Part shown: one piece after another, positions 50,912-60,918 of the stretch
Numbering within the stretch: position 1 is the first letter of the stretch
Layout: each line of letters begins with the position of its first letter
Notes under the pieces: generated by a model
Databases searched by the model: none
What the model was told of the DNA's origin: nothing
The model's input: the letters and a program-made list of their open reading frames with translations, nothing else
Position numbers and translations under genes: made by a program
Source: Pseudomonas parafulva
GTDB taxonomy: Bacteria > Pseudomonadota > Gammaproteobacteria > Pseudomonadales > Pseudomonadaceae
Reading direction: 5' to 3'
NCBI RefSeq assembly: GCF_000800255.1
Contig: NZ_CP009747.1
Coordinates: 4,712,001-4,776,000 of the forward strand
Length of the DNA stretch: 64,000 bases

Positions 50912-52828
50912 TCACAAGCGGAAGCGCGCGACCAGGCTCTGCAAATGGGTGCCCAGGCGTGCCAACTCGACGCTGGAACTGGCGGTTTCTTCGCTGGCCG
51001 CCGAGGTCTGGTCGGAAATGTCGCGCACGTTCATCACGCTGCGGTTGATCTCTTCGGCCACCGCGCTCTGCTGCTCGGCGGCCGTGGCGATCTGCTGGTT
51101 CATCGACTGGATCGACGACACGGTGCGGGTGATGGTCGCCAGTGAACTGCCCGCGCGACGGGTCAGTTCGACGCTGCTGTCGGTGAGTGCACGGCTGCCG
51201 TCCATGACGCTGGACGCCCGCTGGGTGCCGCTCTGCAGCCTGGCGATCAACTCTTCGATTTCTTCGGTGGACTGCTGGGTGCGCTGGGCCAGACTGCGGA
51301 CCTCGTCGGCGACCACGGCGAACCCGCGACCGGCTTCCCCGGCGCGGGCCGCTTCGATGGCGGCGTTGAGCGCCAGCAAGTTGGTCTGCTGGGCTACGGC
51401 CTTGATCACGTCCAGCACGCTGCCGATCTTGTCGCTTTCGCCGCGCAACTGGGTCATGGCCTCGCTGGAGTGCCCCACCTCGGCGGCCAGGCGCTCGATC
51501 TGGGCGATGGCCTCGGCGACCACCCGATCGCCCTCGCGGGCTTGCTGGTCAGCCATCAGCGCCGCTTCCGAGGCCTGCTCGGCATTGCGCGCCACGTCCT
51601 GCACGGTGGCGGTCATCTCGTTCATGGCGGTGGCCACCTGGTCGGTCTCCACCTTCTGATTGTTGACCCCCGCACTGGTCTGCTCGGTGACCGCAGAGAG
51701 CTCCTCGGCGGCGCTGGCGATCTGCGTGACACCGTCACCGATGCCGCCGATCAGCTCGCGCAGGCTCTGGGTCATGCGCTGCATGCTGGCCTGCAACTGT
51801 CCGAGTTCGTCGCGGCGCTGCACCGGTGCATCCAGGCTGAGGTCGCCACTGGCCACGCGTTGCGCCGTCGAGAGGGTCTGGCGCAACGGCGCGACGATCT
51901 GCCGGGTGATGGCCAGCGCAGCGAGCATGCCCAACAGCAGCGCCAGGGCAGTGGCACCGCCGAGCAAGGTCTTGGCCTGGCGGGCGCCGCTGTCGCGCAC
52001 CTGGGTTTGCGAGGCGGTCATCTGCTGGCCCAGGTCGTTGATCAGCCGGTCCTGGCTGACCATGCGCTGCAAGGCCTGGTTGGCGGCGTCCTGCGCCACC
52101 CCGACCTGCTCGACGGCATCGCGGTAGGCGGCCATGGCCGTCGCCGCATCGTCGAGGCTGCTGGCGTATTCAGCCGGAACCTGGGTGGGCAGGGCCTTGA
52201 GCACCGTCACCGACTGGTCGATGGCCTGCAGGGCGGTTTGCTGGAATTCCGCCTTGCCGCTGTAGGTGTAGCCGCGCACCTGGAAGCGCGCCTGCTGCAG
52301 CAGCGTGCTGGCCTGCACGATGGACTGATACTGATTGATATCGCCGCCTTGCAGCAGACGCTGCTGGACCTGGGCAATGAGTGCGGCGGCTTTGTCGGCG
52401 CTGTCGCCGAGCACCCCGCGGGCAGCCTGGCGGCGCTGTTCGGCCTGGGTCAGGTCGGCCAGGGCCTGGCGGTACGCTTCCAGCGCCTTGCGCTGCTGTT
52501 CCAGGCGCTGGTGATCCTCGGGCTGCTCGATTTGTCCGGTCATTTTCTCGACCTGCGCGGCGAGCTGGTCGATGGCCTGCTGCAGTTGGCCTGCCGATGC
52601 CTCGTCGCGCTCACGCTCGAAGCGCTGGCGGGCGATACGCAGGTCCTGGGCGTTGGCCAGAATGACCGAGATGTTGCCGAGCTTGTCGCCGCGGCTGGTG
52701 ATGCTGTCCATGCCTCGCCAGCCGGTGGCAGCGATGGCCAGTGTCAGCAACAGCACCAGACCGAAACCGACCGCAAGCTTGCGGCTGACACTGATGTTTC
52801 CCAGTGATTGGGCAACCTTTGCGAACAT
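50912..52828 (-). CDS. Methyl-accepting chemotaxis protein, HBM-sensor type (McpQ-like)
   Basis: 638 aa; TM1 about residues 13-32, a helix-rich periplasmic region of about 250 residues (HBM size), TM2 around 285-305, HAMP, and a signalling tip with [28 protein letters not shown] gives a strong SD before ATG 52828. In P. putida the receptor at this syntenic place next to rsmE/tat is, as I recall, the citrate receptor McpQ; ortholog status is inferred from position and size, not from ligand-site residues. A good FliA promoter lies upstream. Confidence 0.88.
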   Translation of the reverse strand: MFAKVAQSLGNISVSRKLAVGFGLVLLLTLAIAATGWRGMDSITSRGDKLGNISVILANAQDLRIARQRFERERDEASAGQLQQAIDQLAAQVEKMTGQIEQPEDHQRLEQQRKALEAYRQALADLTQAEQRRQAARGVLGDSADKAAALIAQVQQRLLQGGDINQYQSIVQASTLLQQARFQVRGYTYSGKAEFQQTALQAIDQSVTVLKALPTQVPAEYASSLDDAATAMAAYRDAVEQVGVAQDAANQALQRMVSQDRLINDLGQQMTASQTQVRDSGARQAKTLLGGATALALLLGMLAALAITRQIVAPLRQTLSTAQRVASGDLSLDAPVQRRDELGQLQASMQRMTQSLRELIGGIGDGVTQIASAAEELSAVTEQTSAGVNNQKVETDQVATAMNEMTATVQDVARNAEQASEAALMADQQAREGDRVVAEAIAQIERLAAEVGHSSEAMTQLRGESDKIGSVLDVIKAVAQQTNLLALNAAIEAARAGEAGRGFAVVADEVRSLAQRTQQSTEEIEELIARLQSGTQRASSVMDGSRALTDSSVELTRRAGSSLATITRTVSSIQSMNQQIATAAEQQSAVAEEINRSVMNVRDISDQTSAASEETASSSVELARLGTHLQSLVARFRL

Positions 52829-52885
52829 GACGTCCTCCCCCTGGACACGCGGCGATGCCTGGATTTGTTATGGGCATTGTCTAGC

Positions 52886-52912
52886 CCATCGGCCAGTGGG
52901 GGAGAAACTTGA
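52886..52912 (-). promoter_or_regulatory. FliA (sigma-28) promoter of the McpQ-like receptor gene
   Basis: Minus strand TCAAGTTT-N11-GCCGATGG against consensus TAAAGTTT-N11-GCCGATAA: 13 of 16 matches with exact spacing, 58 bp upstream of the start codon. Chemoreceptor genes are typical FliA targets. Confidence 0.75.
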
Positions 52913-52919
52913 CTCTTTA

Positions 52920-52941
52920 TTTCTGACTGATCGGTCAGAAA
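52920..52941. promoter_or_regulatory. Perfect 22-bp dyad over the rsmE stop
   Basis: TTTCTGAC-TGATCG-GTCAGAAA. It spans the rsmE stop codon and lies just upstream of the FliA promoter of the chemoreceptor gene. It could be the rsmE terminator stem (no T-run) or a TetR-type operator; the core TGACTGATCGGTCA looks operator-like. Confidence 0.5.
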
Positions 52942-53642
52942 ATTCGCGATAGTAGCGCGGTAACGGCGGTTTCCACGCGCAGGATGCGCTCGCCGAGTTG
53001 CACCGGTGCCAGTCCGGCCTCGGCCAACAGGTCCACTTCATAGGGAATCCAGCCGCCCTCGGGGCCGATGGCCAGCGTCACCGGCCTGTCCACCGCCCGC
53101 GGGCAGGCTGGGTACGGTCCCGGATGCCCCACCAAACCCAGGGTATCGGCGGCGATGGCCGGCAGGCGGTCTTCGACGAAGGGCTTGAAGCGCTTTTCGA
53201 TGATCACCTCCGGCAGCACCGTGTCGCGTGCCTGTTCCAGACCCAGGATCAGGTTCTCGCGGATGCTATCGGGGTGCAGGAAGGGGGTCTGCCAGAAGCT
53301 TTTCTCGACCTTGTAGCTGTTGACCAGGATCAGCCGAGGCACGCCGAGGGTGGCGATGGTCTGGAACAGACGCCGCAGCATTTTCGGCCGGGGCACCGCC
53401 AGCACCAGGGTCAACGGCAGTTTGGCCGGTGGCGGCTGATCGAAGCTGACGCGCAACTCGGCCTGGTGAGCGGCCAGGCTGAGCACTTCGGCCTGGCCCA
53501 TGAGACCGCCGATGCGACCGACGCGCAGGCGGTCACCCACCGCGACGCGGTGGATGTCCTGCATGTGGGTGAAGCGCCGGTCGGCCAGCACCACACGGTC
53601 GTCCGCGACGAAGTCGGCTTCCTCGAGCAGCAGCAGGTTCAC
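52935..53642 (-). CDS. rsmE: 16S rRNA (uracil1498-N3)-methyltransferase RsmE
   Basis: SPOUT methyltransferase modifying U1498 of 16S rRNA. 235 aa from GTG 53642 ([10 protein letters not shown]), whose GTGA overlaps the tatC stop. C-terminal SAM-knot motifs [17 protein letters not shown] and [16 protein letters not shown] are diagnostic. Longer upstream frame lies inside tatC and is rejected. Confidence 0.93.
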   Translation of the reverse strand: MNLLLLEEADFVADDRVVLADRRFTHMQDIHRVAVGDRLRVGRIGGLMGQAEVLSLAAHQAELRVSFDQPPPAKLPLTLVLAVPRPKMLRRLFQTIATLGVPRLILVNSYKVEKSFWQTPFLHPDSIRENLILGLEQARDTVLPEVIIEKRFKPFVEDRLPAIAADTLGLVGHPGPYPACPRAVDRPVTLAIGPEGGWIPYEVDLLAEAGLAPVQLGERILRVETAVTALLSRIF

Positions 53643-54430
53643 GGCTGGGTCGCAGGTGGCTGATCGTCGGAATCGTTTGCCGCCTCGTCCATCTCTTGGC
53701 CGCGCTTGCGGATCAGGCCGCCGCACAGCACGCCGATCTCGAACAGCAGCCACATCGGCACGGCCAGCAAGGTCTGGGAGAAGATATCCGGCGGGGTGAG
53801 GATCATGCCGACCACGAAGCAGCCGATGATCACGTAGGGGCGGATTTTCTTCAGGTACTTCACGTCGACCACGCCGATCCACACCAGCAGCACCACCGCC
53901 ACCGGGATTTCGAAGGCCACGCCGAAGGCGAAGAACAGGGTCATGACGAAATCGAGGTAGCTGGCAATGTCGGTCATCATCGACACGCCTTCGGGGGTGG
54001 CGCTGGCGAAGAAGCCGAAGATCAGCGGGAACACCAGGAAGTAGGCGAAGGCCATCCCGGCGTAGAACAGGATGATGCTGGAGATCAGCAGGGGAATGGC
54101 GATGCGCTTTTCATGGCGATACAGCCCAGGCGCGATGAAGCCCCAGATCTGCTGGAGGATGAACGGGATGGCCAGGAACAGCGAGACGATCATGGTCAGC
54201 TTGAACGGCGTGAGGAACGGCGAGGCCACGTCGGTGGCGATCATCGTCGCGTTGGCCGGCAAGTGTTCGCGCAGTGGCGCCGAGACCAGGGTGTAGATCT
54301 GCTGGGCGAAGGAGAACAGTCCGGCGAAGATCAGGAAGATGACCGCGACGCAGCGCAGCAGGCGCGTGCGCAGTTCGGTCAGGTGCGAAACCAGCGGCAT
54401 CGGCTGGTCGTGGTCCGGGATCTGGCTCAT
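53639..54430 (-). CDS. tatC: Twin-arginine translocase subunit TatC
   Basis: Inner-membrane signal-peptide receptor of the Tat pathway. 263 aa with six predicted TMs; conserved [14 protein letters not shown] at the N-terminus, [15 protein letters not shown] and the periplasmic-loop Pro/Glu region. Overlaps tatB (ATGA) and rsmE (GTGA). Exports folded twin-arginine proteins, likely including PhoD and the phosphoesterase encoded in this window. Confidence 0.97.
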   Translation of the reverse strand: MSQIPDHDQPMPLVSHLTELRTRLLRCVAVIFLIFAGLFSFAQQIYTLVSAPLREHLPANATMIATDVASPFLTPFKLTMIVSLFLAIPFILQQIWGFIAPGLYRHEKRIAIPLLISSIILFYAGMAFAYFLVFPLIFGFFASATPEGVSMMTDIASYLDFVMTLFFAFGVAFEIPVAVVLLVWIGVVDVKYLKKIRPYVIIGCFVVGMILTPPDIFSQTLLAVPMWLLFEIGVLCGGLIRKRGQEMDEAANDSDDQPPATQP

Positions 54431-54801
54431 GGGGCTTTTGGGGGCTGCGGCGGCTCAGGGTGGGTGGGCACCGCTGGCGCGGCGGGGGCATCGGTCGGGG
54501 CGACCGGTGGGGTGCCGGTCGGCGGCGTGTCCACGGTGGGCGCCGCCGGTGCCTTGTACGGGTCGAGAATGCGCTTGGCTTCTTCTTCCATGCGCAGGAT
54601 GTGCTCGTTGTGCAACTGACGGCGGATGTCGTCGGCACCGATCTCGCGCTCGACCTCCATCTTGATGCTGTTGAAGCTGCGCTTGAGCCGCCCGATCCAC
54701 AGGCCTGCGGTGCGCGCGGCACCCGGCAGGCGCTCAGGGCCGAGCACCAGCAGGGCGACCAGGCCGACGAGCAACAGCTCGCTGAAGCTGATACCGAACA
54801 T
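54427..54801 (-). CDS. tatB: Sec-independent translocase subunit TatB
   Basis: 124 aa: [20 protein letters not shown] (TM), [13 protein letters not shown] amphipathic hinge, helical middle, and a Pro/Ala-rich C-terminus. Four-base overlap with tatC; three bases after tatA. Confidence 0.95.
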   Translation of the reverse strand: MFGISFSELLLVGLVALLVLGPERLPGAARTAGLWIGRLKRSFNSIKMEVEREIGADDIRRQLHNEHILRMEEEAKRILDPYKAPAAPTVDTPPTGTPPVAPTDAPAAPAVPTHPEPPQPPKAP

Positions 54802-54804
54802 GGG

Positions 54805-55098
54805 TCAGTCTTTGCGCTGCGGCTCTTGGACCGGCTGAGCCTGGCCCTCGAGGGTGTGTGGCGTGGTCAGCGGCGCGGTGCTGTGCGGCTGCTGGGTGGG
54901 CTGGACGGTCGGTTGCACGGGCTGAACGGGTGGAGGTGTCGGCTCGGCCGGCTTGTGTTCCTCCTCGTTCATGGCCTTGCGAAAGCCCTTGATCGATTCG
55001 CCCAGGTCGCTGCCAAAGTTCTTCAGCTTCTTGGTGCCGAACACCAGCACCACCACGACCAGCAGGACGATCCAGTGTTTCCAGTCAAAAATACCCAT
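54805..55098 (-). CDS. tatA: Sec-independent translocase subunit TatA
   Basis: 97 aa, pore-forming subunit. [22 protein letters not shown], then [20 protein letters not shown] amphipathic helix typical of TatA, and a Pro/Gln/Thr-rich tail. First of the tatABC set, 55 bp after hisE. Confidence 0.96.
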   Translation of the reverse strand: MGIFDWKHWIVLLVVVVLVFGTKKLKNFGSDLGESIKGFRKAMNEEEHKPAEPTPPPVQPVQPTVQPTQQPHSTAPLTTPHTLEGQAQPVQEPQRKD

Positions 55099-55153
55099 GT
55101 TCGTACTCCTGAAAATGTGTGTCGGCCAAGCGACGCTGCGGGGGCGGTGAACG

Positions 55154-55489
55154 TCAGGCCGACGGTTGGCGCGCGGCTTTCTCGTCGTGCCCGGACAGCC
55201 CGAAGCGGCGGTCCAGTTCGTCCAGCACCGCTTGCGGATGCTGGCCCAGTGCGCTGAGCATCACCAGGCTATGGAACCACAGGTCTGCGGTCTCGTAGAT
55301 GACATCGCTGCAATCGTTGCTCACGGCAGCGTCCTTGGCAGCGATGATGGTCTCGATCGATTCCTCGCCGAGCTTCTCCAGAATCTTGTTCAAGCCCTTG
55401 TGGTACAGGCTGGCCACGTAGGAGCTGTCGGGTGCCGCCTGCTTGCGCTGTTCCAGCACCTCGGCGAGGCGGTCAAGGGTGTCGCTCAT
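55154..55489 (-). CDS. hisE: Phosphoribosyl-ATP pyrophosphatase HisE
   Basis: Second histidine-biosynthesis step, PRATP to PRAMP. 111 aa from [10 protein letters not shown]; MazG-like motifs [19 protein letters not shown] and [17 protein letters not shown]. Starts two bases after hisI ends; the in-frame upstream portion overlaps hisI and is excluded. Encoded separately from hisI, unlike the fused enterobacterial HisIE. Confidence 0.96.
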   Translation of the reverse strand: MSDTLDRLAEVLEQRKQAAPDSSYVASLYHKGLNKILEKLGEESIETIIAAKDAAVSNDCSDVIYETADLWFHSLVMLSALGQHPQAVLDELDRRFGLSGHDEKAARQPSA

Positions 55490-55491
55490 GT

Positions 55492-55884
55492 TCAGTGCCC
55501 TGCGTGGTAGATGGCGTCCGGGTCTTTGAGCACCGGATCGACGATTTTCCATTGGCCGTCTTCGAAGACGCGATAGAAGCAGCTTTCACGACCGGTATGG
55601 CAGGCGATGTGGCCCAGTTGCTCGACCATCAGGATGACCACGTCGGCATCGCAGTCCAGGCGCAGCTCATGCAGCGTCTGCACATGGCCGGACTCTTCGC
55701 CCTTGCGCCACAGCTTGCCACGCGAGCGCGACCAGTAGATGGCGCGATGCTCGGCGACGGTGAGGGCGAGCGATTCACGGTTCATCCAGGCCATCATCAG
55801 TACGCGCCCGGTCTTGTGGTCCTGTGCGATCGCCGGTACCAGGCCATCGCTGTTCCACTTGATCTCGTCCAGCCAGTCTTTCAT
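55492..55884 (-). CDS. hisI: Phosphoribosyl-AMP cyclohydrolase HisI
   Basis: Third step of histidine biosynthesis. 130 aa from ATG 55884 ([14 protein letters not shown] upstream). Motifs [32 protein letters not shown] and the zinc-site segments [12 protein letters not shown] and [10 protein letters not shown] are present. Forms an operon with hisE and tatABC. Confidence 0.97.
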   Translation of the reverse strand: MKDWLDEIKWNSDGLVPAIAQDHKTGRVLMMAWMNRESLALTVAEHRAIYWSRSRGKLWRKGEESGHVQTLHELRLDCDADVVILMVEQLGHIACHTGRESCFYRVFEDGQWKIVDPVLKDPDAIYHAGH

Positions 55885-55939
55885 CGTCGACTCCAACTCA
55901 GGCCCGCTCCCGTACCGGGCCGATTGCCGCTAGTGTGCC

Positions 55940-55959
55940 AGCCAGCCGCGCGGCTGGCT
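55940..55959. terminator. Perfect 20-bp palindrome at the ubiB stop
   Basis: AGCCAGCCGCGCGGCTGGCT overlaps the ubiB stop codon. No T-run; may partly terminate the ubi transcript before hisI (73-bp gap). Confidence 0.45.
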
Positions 55960-57568
55960 ATCGGCGCACGATCAGGTACAGCCCGGCGGCGAGCATCAGC
56001 CAGGCCGGCCAGGCGGCGGGTGCGCTGAGGCTGGCAGCGCCAGCGGCGAGGGTCGCGCCGCCGGTCAGCAGACCGGCACCGAGCAGGCGCAGCGCCCAGC
56101 GGTCAGCGGGCGCTTGGCGCTCGGGCAGATGCGCATTGTGCAGGTGCGGCTGCGACAGGCGTTCGAGCACATCGCGGGTCATGTCGGCCAGGTGCGGCAG
56201 TTGCTCGGCCTGGCTGTAGAGGTTGCCCAGGACCGCCTTGGGGCTCATGCGCTCACGCATCCAGCGTTCCAGGTACGGTTTGGCAGTGCTCCACAGGTCC
56301 AGCTCCGGGTACAGCTGGCGGCCCAGGCCTTCGATGTTGAGCAGGGTTTTTTGCAGCAGTACCAGTTGCGGCTGCACTTCCATGTTGAAGCGCCGTGCGG
56401 TCTGGAACAGGCGCATCAGCACCTGGCCGAAGGAAATATCCTTTAACGGTTTTTCGAAGATCGGCTCGCACACGGTGCGAATCGCCGCCTCGAACTCGTT
56501 GACCTTGGTCGTGGCTGGCACCCAGCCCGAGTCGATGTGCAACTGTGCCACGCGGCGGTAATCGCGCTTGAAGAAGGCGATCAGGTTACGCGCCAGGTAG
56601 TCCTGGTCCTCATCGGTGAGGCTGCCGACGATGCCGCAGTCGATGGCGATGTACTGCGGGCTCCAGGGCTTGACCGTGCTGACGAAGATGTTGCCCGGGT
56701 GCATGTCGGCGTGGAAGAAGCTGTCGCGGAACACCTGGGTGAAGAACACCTCGACACCGCGCTCGGCCAGCGCCTTCATGTCGGTGCGCTGGTCGGCGAG
56801 GGTGGCCATGTCGGTCACCGGCACGCCGTAGATGCGCTCCATCACCAGCACTTTCGGGCGGCAGAAGTCCCAGTAGACCTGCGGCACGTACATCAGCTCG
56901 GAGCCTTCGAAGTTGCGCCGCAGTTGGCTGGCGTTGGCCGCCTCGCGCAGCAGGTCGAGCTCGTCGTAGATGGTCTTCTCGTAATCGCCGACCACCTCCA
57001 CCGGGTGCAGGCGGCGCGCGTCGGCCGAAAGCCGTTCGGCGCCCTTGGCGATCAGGAACAGCCACGCCAGGTCTTGGGCGATGATCGACTTCAGGCCGGG
57101 GCGCACTACCTTGACCACCACTTCCTCACCACTCTTGAGGCGCGCGGCATGCACCTGGGCCACCGAGGCGGACGCCAGCGGCTCGACGTCGAAGCGGCTG
57201 AACACTTCACCGACCTTGGCCCCCAGTTGCGCTTCGATCAGCGCCACGGCCTGCTGCGGGTCGAACGGCGGCACGCGGTCCTGCAGCAGCATCAGCTCAT
57301 CGGCGACGTCGGCCGGCAGCAGATCGCGGCGGGTGGACAGCAGTTGGCCGAACTTGATGAAGATCGGGCCGAGATCCTGCAAGGCCAGGCGCACCCGCGC
57401 ACCACGGCTGAGCGCGCTGCGCTTGCGCGGCAGCCAGCGCCAGGGCAGCAGCAGGCGCAGGCTCAGCAGCCACCAGGGCAGGGGCAGGTCGAACAGCAGG
57501 TCATCGAGGCGGTAGCGGATCACGACGCGCTGGATGCGCAACAGACGGCGGACGGCGAGCAGCTTCAT
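55958..57568 (-). CDS. ubiB: Ubiquinone biosynthesis ATPase/kinase-like protein UbiB
   Basis: ABC1/ADCK-family membrane-associated protein required for coenzyme Q synthesis. 536 aa. KxGQ-type motif [16 protein letters not shown] (about residues 70-85), [13 protein letters not shown]la-rich loop, [12 protein letters not shown] catalytic-type loop, and two C-terminal hydrophobic segments. ATG overlaps the ubiJ stop (ATGA). Confidence 0.96.
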   Translation of the reverse strand: MKLLAVRRLLRIQRVVIRYRLDDLLFDLPLPWWLLSLRLLLPWRWLPRKRSALSRGARVRLALQDLGPIFIKFGQLLSTRRDLLPADVADELMLLQDRVPPFDPQQAVALIEAQLGAKVGEVFSRFDVEPLASASVAQVHAARLKSGEEVVVKVVRPGLKSIIAQDLAWLFLIAKGAERLSADARRLHPVEVVGDYEKTIYDELDLLREAANASQLRRNFEGSELMYVPQVYWDFCRPKVLVMERIYGVPVTDMATLADQRTDMKALAERGVEVFFTQVFRDSFFHADMHPGNIFVSTVKPWSPQYIAIDCGIVGSLTDEDQDYLARNLIAFFKRDYRRVAQLHIDSGWVPATTKVNEFEAAIRTVCEPIFEKPLKDISFGQVLMRLFQTARRFNMEVQPQLVLLQKTLLNIEGLGRQLYPELDLWSTAKPYLERWMRERMSPKAVLGNLYSQAEQLPHLADMTRDVLERLSQPHLHNAHLPERQAPADRWALRLLGAGLLTGGATLAAGAASLSAPAAWPAWLMLAAGLYLIVRR

Positions 57569-58188
57569 GCGTTATCGCTGGAATCAGGGGGGAGGGAAAG
57601 GCGGCGGATACGCGCCTCGAGACGTTCGATGTCGACTTTCAGCGCGTCGAGCTCGCTGAACGCGGCCTCGGCTTCGCGCTGGCCGACCAGGGTGCGCGAT
57701 TCCTCGGCCAGGTACTCGGACAGGTTCTGGCCGAAGCGCGCCAAACCCTGGCGCGTCCACTGCGCGCGCTGGCGCACATGACCTGCGAGCAGCGCGGTGG
57801 GCACTGGGCCCAGCCAGCGCGCCAGCTCGTATTCCCAGTCCAGTTCCAGGTCCTGGAGCACACCGACCAGGTCCAGCAGCACGGCGCTGTCGCCATGCAG
57901 TTGCACCTGTGGGCTGTGCAGCACGGCGGTCTTGTCCTTGGCCAGCGCCAATTGGGCGAGGCTGGCGGCGGGGGCGCGCAAGGTGCAGTGCACGTCGCCT
58001 TCCCAATGCGCGGCCAGCATCAGGCCTTGCTCGTCAGGCAGGATGAACAGTTGCAGGGCCGGCTGGCGACAGTCGATGGCGATCACCTTGCCTTCGAGCG
58101 CGCTCAGGCGCGGCAGCGCCGTGCTGTCCAGGCGCAGCACGCGGTTGAGCCCGTGCTCGACGCTGGCGAGCAGGCCGGCCATGAGCAT
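57565..58188 (-). CDS. ubiJ: Ubiquinone biosynthesis accessory factor UbiJ
   Basis: 207-aa SCP2-domain lipid-binding accessory protein of the Q-biosynthesis complex. From ATG 58188 ([18 protein letters not shown]), which shares one base with the ubiE stop (TGATG). SCP2-like region about residues 15-110, then [20 protein letters not shown] and a C-terminal coiled-coil ([19 protein letters not shown]). Position between ubiE and ubiB is the conserved order. Confidence 0.93.
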   Translation of the reverse strand: MLMAGLLASVEHGLNRVLRLDSTALPRLSALEGKVIAIDCRQPALQLFILPDEQGLMLAAHWEGDVHCTLRAPAASLAQLALAKDKTAVLHSPQVQLHGDSAVLLDLVGVLQDLELDWEYELARWLGPVPTALLAGHVRQRAQWTRQGLARFGQNLSEYLAEESRTLVGQREAEAAFSELDALKVDIERLEARIRRLSLPPDSSDNA

Positions 58189-58958
58189 CAGGGCTTGATC
58201 CCGCGGTGCACGGCGACGATGCCGCTGGTCATGTTGTGGTAGGTGACGCGGTCGAAGCCGGCGGCGACCATCATGCTCTTGAGGGTTTCCTGGTCGGGGT
58301 GCATGCGGATCGATTCGGCCAGGTAGCGGTAGCTTTCCGAGTCGTTGGTGATCAGCTTGCCGGCCAGCGGCATGAAGGCGAACGAATAGGCGTCGTAGGC
58401 CTTGGACATGAGTTTGTTGGTGGGCTTGGAGAACTCCAGCACCAGCAGGCGACCGCCCGGCTTGAGCACGCGCAGCATCGAGCGGATGGCGTCGTCCTTG
58501 TGGGTGACGTTGCGCAGGCCGAAGGCGATGGTCACGCAGTCGAAGTGGTTGTCGGGGAAGGGCAGCTTCTCGGCGTCGGCCTGGACGAACTCGATGTTGC
58601 CGGCCACGCCACGGTCGAGCAGGCGGTCGCGACCGACCTTGAGCATCGATTCGTTGATGTCGGCCAGCACCACCTGGCCGGTGGGGCCGACCAGGCGCGA
58701 GAACTTGGCGGCCAGGTCGCCCGTGCCGCCGGCGATGTCGAGCACGCGATTGCCGGGGCGTACGCCGGACAGCTCGATGGTGAAGCGCTTCCACAGGCGG
58801 TGCATGCCGCCGGAGAGCACGTCGTTCATCAGGTCGTATTTGGCGGCCACGGAGTGGAAGACCTCGGCGACCTTCTTGGCTTTCTGGCTTTCAGGCACGT
58901 CCTGATAGCCGAAATGAGTGGTGGGTTCGGCGGAGTCGCCTTTGCGCTGGTCGTTCAT
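58188..58958 (-). CDS. ubiE: Ubiquinone/menaquinone C-methyltransferase UbiE
   Basis: SAM-dependent C-methylation in ubiquinone synthesis. 256 aa; methyltransferase motifs [16 protein letters not shown] and the UbiE signatures [18 protein letters not shown] and [17 protein letters not shown]. First gene of ubiE–ubiJ–ubiB. Confidence 0.97.
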   Translation of the reverse strand: MNDQRKGDSAEPTTHFGYQDVPESQKAKKVAEVFHSVAAKYDLMNDVLSGGMHRLWKRFTIELSGVRPGNRVLDIAGGTGDLAAKFSRLVGPTGQVVLADINESMLKVGRDRLLDRGVAGNIEFVQADAEKLPFPDNHFDCVTIAFGLRNVTHKDDAIRSMLRVLKPGGRLLVLEFSKPTNKLMSKAYDAYSFAFMPLAGKLITNDSESYRYLAESIRMHPDQETLKSMMVAAGFDRVTYHNMTSGIVAVHRGIKP

Positions 58959-59082
58959 ATCGCTTCACCGGGAAAAAGTACCGCCATTCTAGGGTGAACG
59001 GGCGGATTTGTCTTGGCGGGGTGTACCCTCTGGCGGGCGCGGGCATAATGCCGATTATGTCTTCATTGCCTGGATACCCCGC

Positions 59083-59358
59083 ATGACTCAGATCAGCGTC
59101 GAACGCAAACATTCCCTCGGCCGCGAAGCCGCCCGCGCCAAGGCCGAGGCCCTGGTCGAGCGACTGTCGCGCGAGTACGACCTGAAAGCCACCTGGGACG
59201 GCGACCGCGTCGATGTGGCGCGCAGCGGCGCCAAGGGCAGCGTGCACATCGGCGAGGACAGCATCCGCGTCGATCTGAAGCTGGGCATGATGCTGTCGAT
59301 GATGAGCGGGACCATCAAGGGCGAGATCGAGCGGGCGTTGGACAAGAGCCTGGTGTGA
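59083..59358 (+). CDS. Polyhydroxyalkanoic-acid-system family small protein
   Basis: 91-aa protein of the PHA_gran_rgn type found beside PHA granule genes in pseudomonads; role not established. From ATG 59083 (MTQISVERKHSLGREA): a compact basic/amphipathic protein with KLGMMLSMMSGTIKGEIERALD at the end. Divergent from ubiE and immediately upstream of the phaI remnant and phaF. Confidence 0.85.
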   Translation: MTQISVERKHSLGREAARAKAEALVERLSREYDLKATWDGDRVDVARSGAKGSVHIGEDSIRVDLKLGMMLSMMSGTIKGEIERALDKSLV

Positions 59359-59409
59359 GCGCCTGGCCTGCCGTCCGCCAAGCCGATGCGCTATAGGGTG
59401 AGCATTCTA

Positions 59410-59553
59410 ATTTCTACTTCTAAAGTGTGAGCAGACTTCGGCGCGCAAGCGTTCTGCGCCTTGAATCGCGTCGGCTTAGCGTCTACACCTGACGTTGATG
59501 CAGTGTCCATCACGCTCGAACAGCTCACCGGGTTGCTCGAGCCTGTCGCGCAT
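59410..59553 (+). pseudogene. phaI: Degraded 3' remnant of phasin gene phaI
   Basis: In one frame the DNA reads …KV-stop-ADFGAQAFCA, then LNRVGLASTPDVDAVS and ITLEQLTGLLEPVAH. This parallels the PhaI C-terminus as I recall it (…LNRxGIPSKHDVEALS, IKLEQL..LLERVAHK). A TGA at 59428 interrupts the frame, the family's stop codon is gone, and only about 50 bp separate 59410 from the preceding gene, so the first two thirds of the ~139-codon gene are missing. PhaI normally lies just upstream of phaF, exactly here. Confidence 0.72.
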
Positions 59554-59570
59554 ACCATGAGGAGAGCAGG

Positions 59571-60248
59571 ATGGCTGGCAAGAAAAACACCGAGAAAGCA
59601 GGCAGTTCGTGGATCGGCGGGGTCGAGAAGTACTCGCGCAAGATCTGGCTGGCGGGCCTGGGGATCTACTCGAAGATCGACCAGGACGGCGCCAAGCTGT
59701 TCGATTCGCTGGTCAAGGATGGCGAGAAGGCCGAGAAGCAGGCCAAGAAAGAGGCTGGCGCTGCCAAGTCGGCTACGACTTCGCGCGTATCGGACGTCAA
59801 GGACCGTGCCTTGGGCAAGTGGAGCGAACTCGAAGAAGCCTTTGACAAGCGCCTCAACGGCGCGATCTCGCGTCTTGGCGTGCCGAGCCGCAATGAGATC
59901 AAGGCCCTGCACCAGCAGGTCGAGCACCTCACCCAGCAGATCGAGAAGCTGACGGGCACCTCGACCGCTTCGGCCTCTACGGCGACGGCCAGCAAGAGCG
60001 CGGCCAAGCCGCTGACCAAGGCGGCGGCCAAACCTGCAGCGAAAACCCCAGCGGCCAAGCCGGCGAGCAAAGCGGCTGCGCAGAAACCGGCGGCCAGCAA
60101 AGCGGCTGCCAAGCCCGCCGCGAAACCCGCCGCTGCCAGGAAGCCTGCTGCGAAAAAGGCACCGGCCAAGTCGACAGCGACCCCAACCGCCGCGTCGGCC
60201 TCCAGCAGCGACACGCCCGCCGCGTCCAGCTCCTCGACCCAGGCCTGA
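59571..60248 (+). CDS. phaF: PHA granule phasin and nucleoid-binding protein PhaF
   Basis: 225 aa: N-terminal phasin domain (SWIGGVEKYSRKIWLAGLGIY … LNGAISRLGVPSRNEIKALH, about residues 12-115) with a leucine-zipper-like stretch (LHQQVEHLTQQIEKL), then a histone-H1-like C-terminus of KPAAK/AAKPA repeats (about 140-205) that binds DNA and helps granule segregation. AGGAGAG SD. Apparently complete although its usual partner gene phaI upstream is decayed. Convergent with phaD. Confidence 0.94.
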   Translation: MAGKKNTEKAGSSWIGGVEKYSRKIWLAGLGIYSKIDQDGAKLFDSLVKDGEKAEKQAKKEAGAAKSATTSRVSDVKDRALGKWSELEEAFDKRLNGAISRLGVPSRNEIKALHQQVEHLTQQIEKLTGTSTASASTATASKSAAKPLTKAAAKPAAKTPAAKPASKAAAQKPAASKAAAKPAAKPAAARKPAAKKAPAKSTATPTAASASSSDTPAASSSSTQA

Positions 60249-60256
60249 TCGTCCGC

Positions 60257-60289
60257 CCAGGCGACCGCGATGTCCGCGCGGTCGCCTGG
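60257..60289. terminator. Hairpin between convergent phaF and phaD
   Basis: CCAGGCGACCGCG-N7-CGCGGTCGCCTGG, exact 13-bp stem filling the 49-bp gap between the two convergent genes; acts plausibly in both directions although no long T-run is present. Confidence 0.75.
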
Positions 60290-60297
60290 CGCCGGGC

Positions 60298-60918
60298 TCA
60301 TCTGGGCAGGTACTTCCCCGCCAAGCGCTGCACCGCGCTCCGTGCCGGCTCCGCCAGGTGCGGCGCCACCAGCATCATTGCCTGGTACACCACCACGGCT
60401 TCCTCGCCCAGGTGCCCCAGCACCCGTTGATAATCCAGCGAAAACAGCAGCGTCAGGGTGATCTGCTCCACCAGCAGCCCCAGTGCCTGGGTGTCGCTGA
60501 GCACCAGCCCCTGGGCCTGGAGGCTGGCCAGCAGCGCCGCCAGCGTGCGCTTGAGTGCGTCGATCAGGCGGCGCATGCCGCGCGCCAGCTTGGGCAAGCG
60601 GCCCGCCAGGTTGGACAAGTCCTGGAACAGGAAGCGGTAGCGCGCCATGTGCTCGACGATCAGGTGCAGGAACAGGCCGTAGTCCTCGGCCTGCAGTCGC
60701 GCGTCCAGCGGCGGTTCGAGCAGCGGCATCAGCTCGTCTTCGAAGCGCTCCAGCAGCCCCAGCACCAGCGGCTCCTTGCCGTGGAAGTGGTAGTACAGGT
60801 TGCCGGGGCTGATGCCCAGCTCGGTGGCGATCTGCAGGGTCGAGACGTTCGGTTCGCCGTGCTGGTTGAACAGGTCCAGGGCGCAGGCGAGGATGCGTTC
60901 GCGGGTCTTGATGGCCAT
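60298..60918 (-). CDS. phaD: TetR-family PHA regulator PhaD
   Basis: 206-aa TetR-type regulator that activates PHA genes in P. putida. HTH: RERILACALDLFNQHGEPNVSTLQIATELGISPGNLYYHF (about residues 6-45, in two segments). The C-terminal ligand domain is typical. Its ATG at 60918 directly abuts the phaZ stop (TAG|ATG), leaving no room for phaC2, which normally lies between. Confidence 0.95.
   Translation of the reverse strand: MAIKTRERILACALDLFNQHGEPNVSTLQIATELGISPGNLYYHFHGKEPLVLGLLERFEDELMPLLEPPLDARLQAEDYGLFLHLIVEHMARYRFLFQDLSNLAGRLPKLARGMRRLIDALKRTLAALLASLQAQGLVLSDTQALGLLVEQITLTLLFSLDYQRVLGHLGEEAVVVYQAMMLVAPHLAEPARSAVQRLAGKYLPR

Noticed and set aside
59461..59952. Open frame across the phaI remnant into phaF
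   Set aside because: After the remnant it runs out of frame over phaF; it is a by-product of the lost phaI stop, not a gene.
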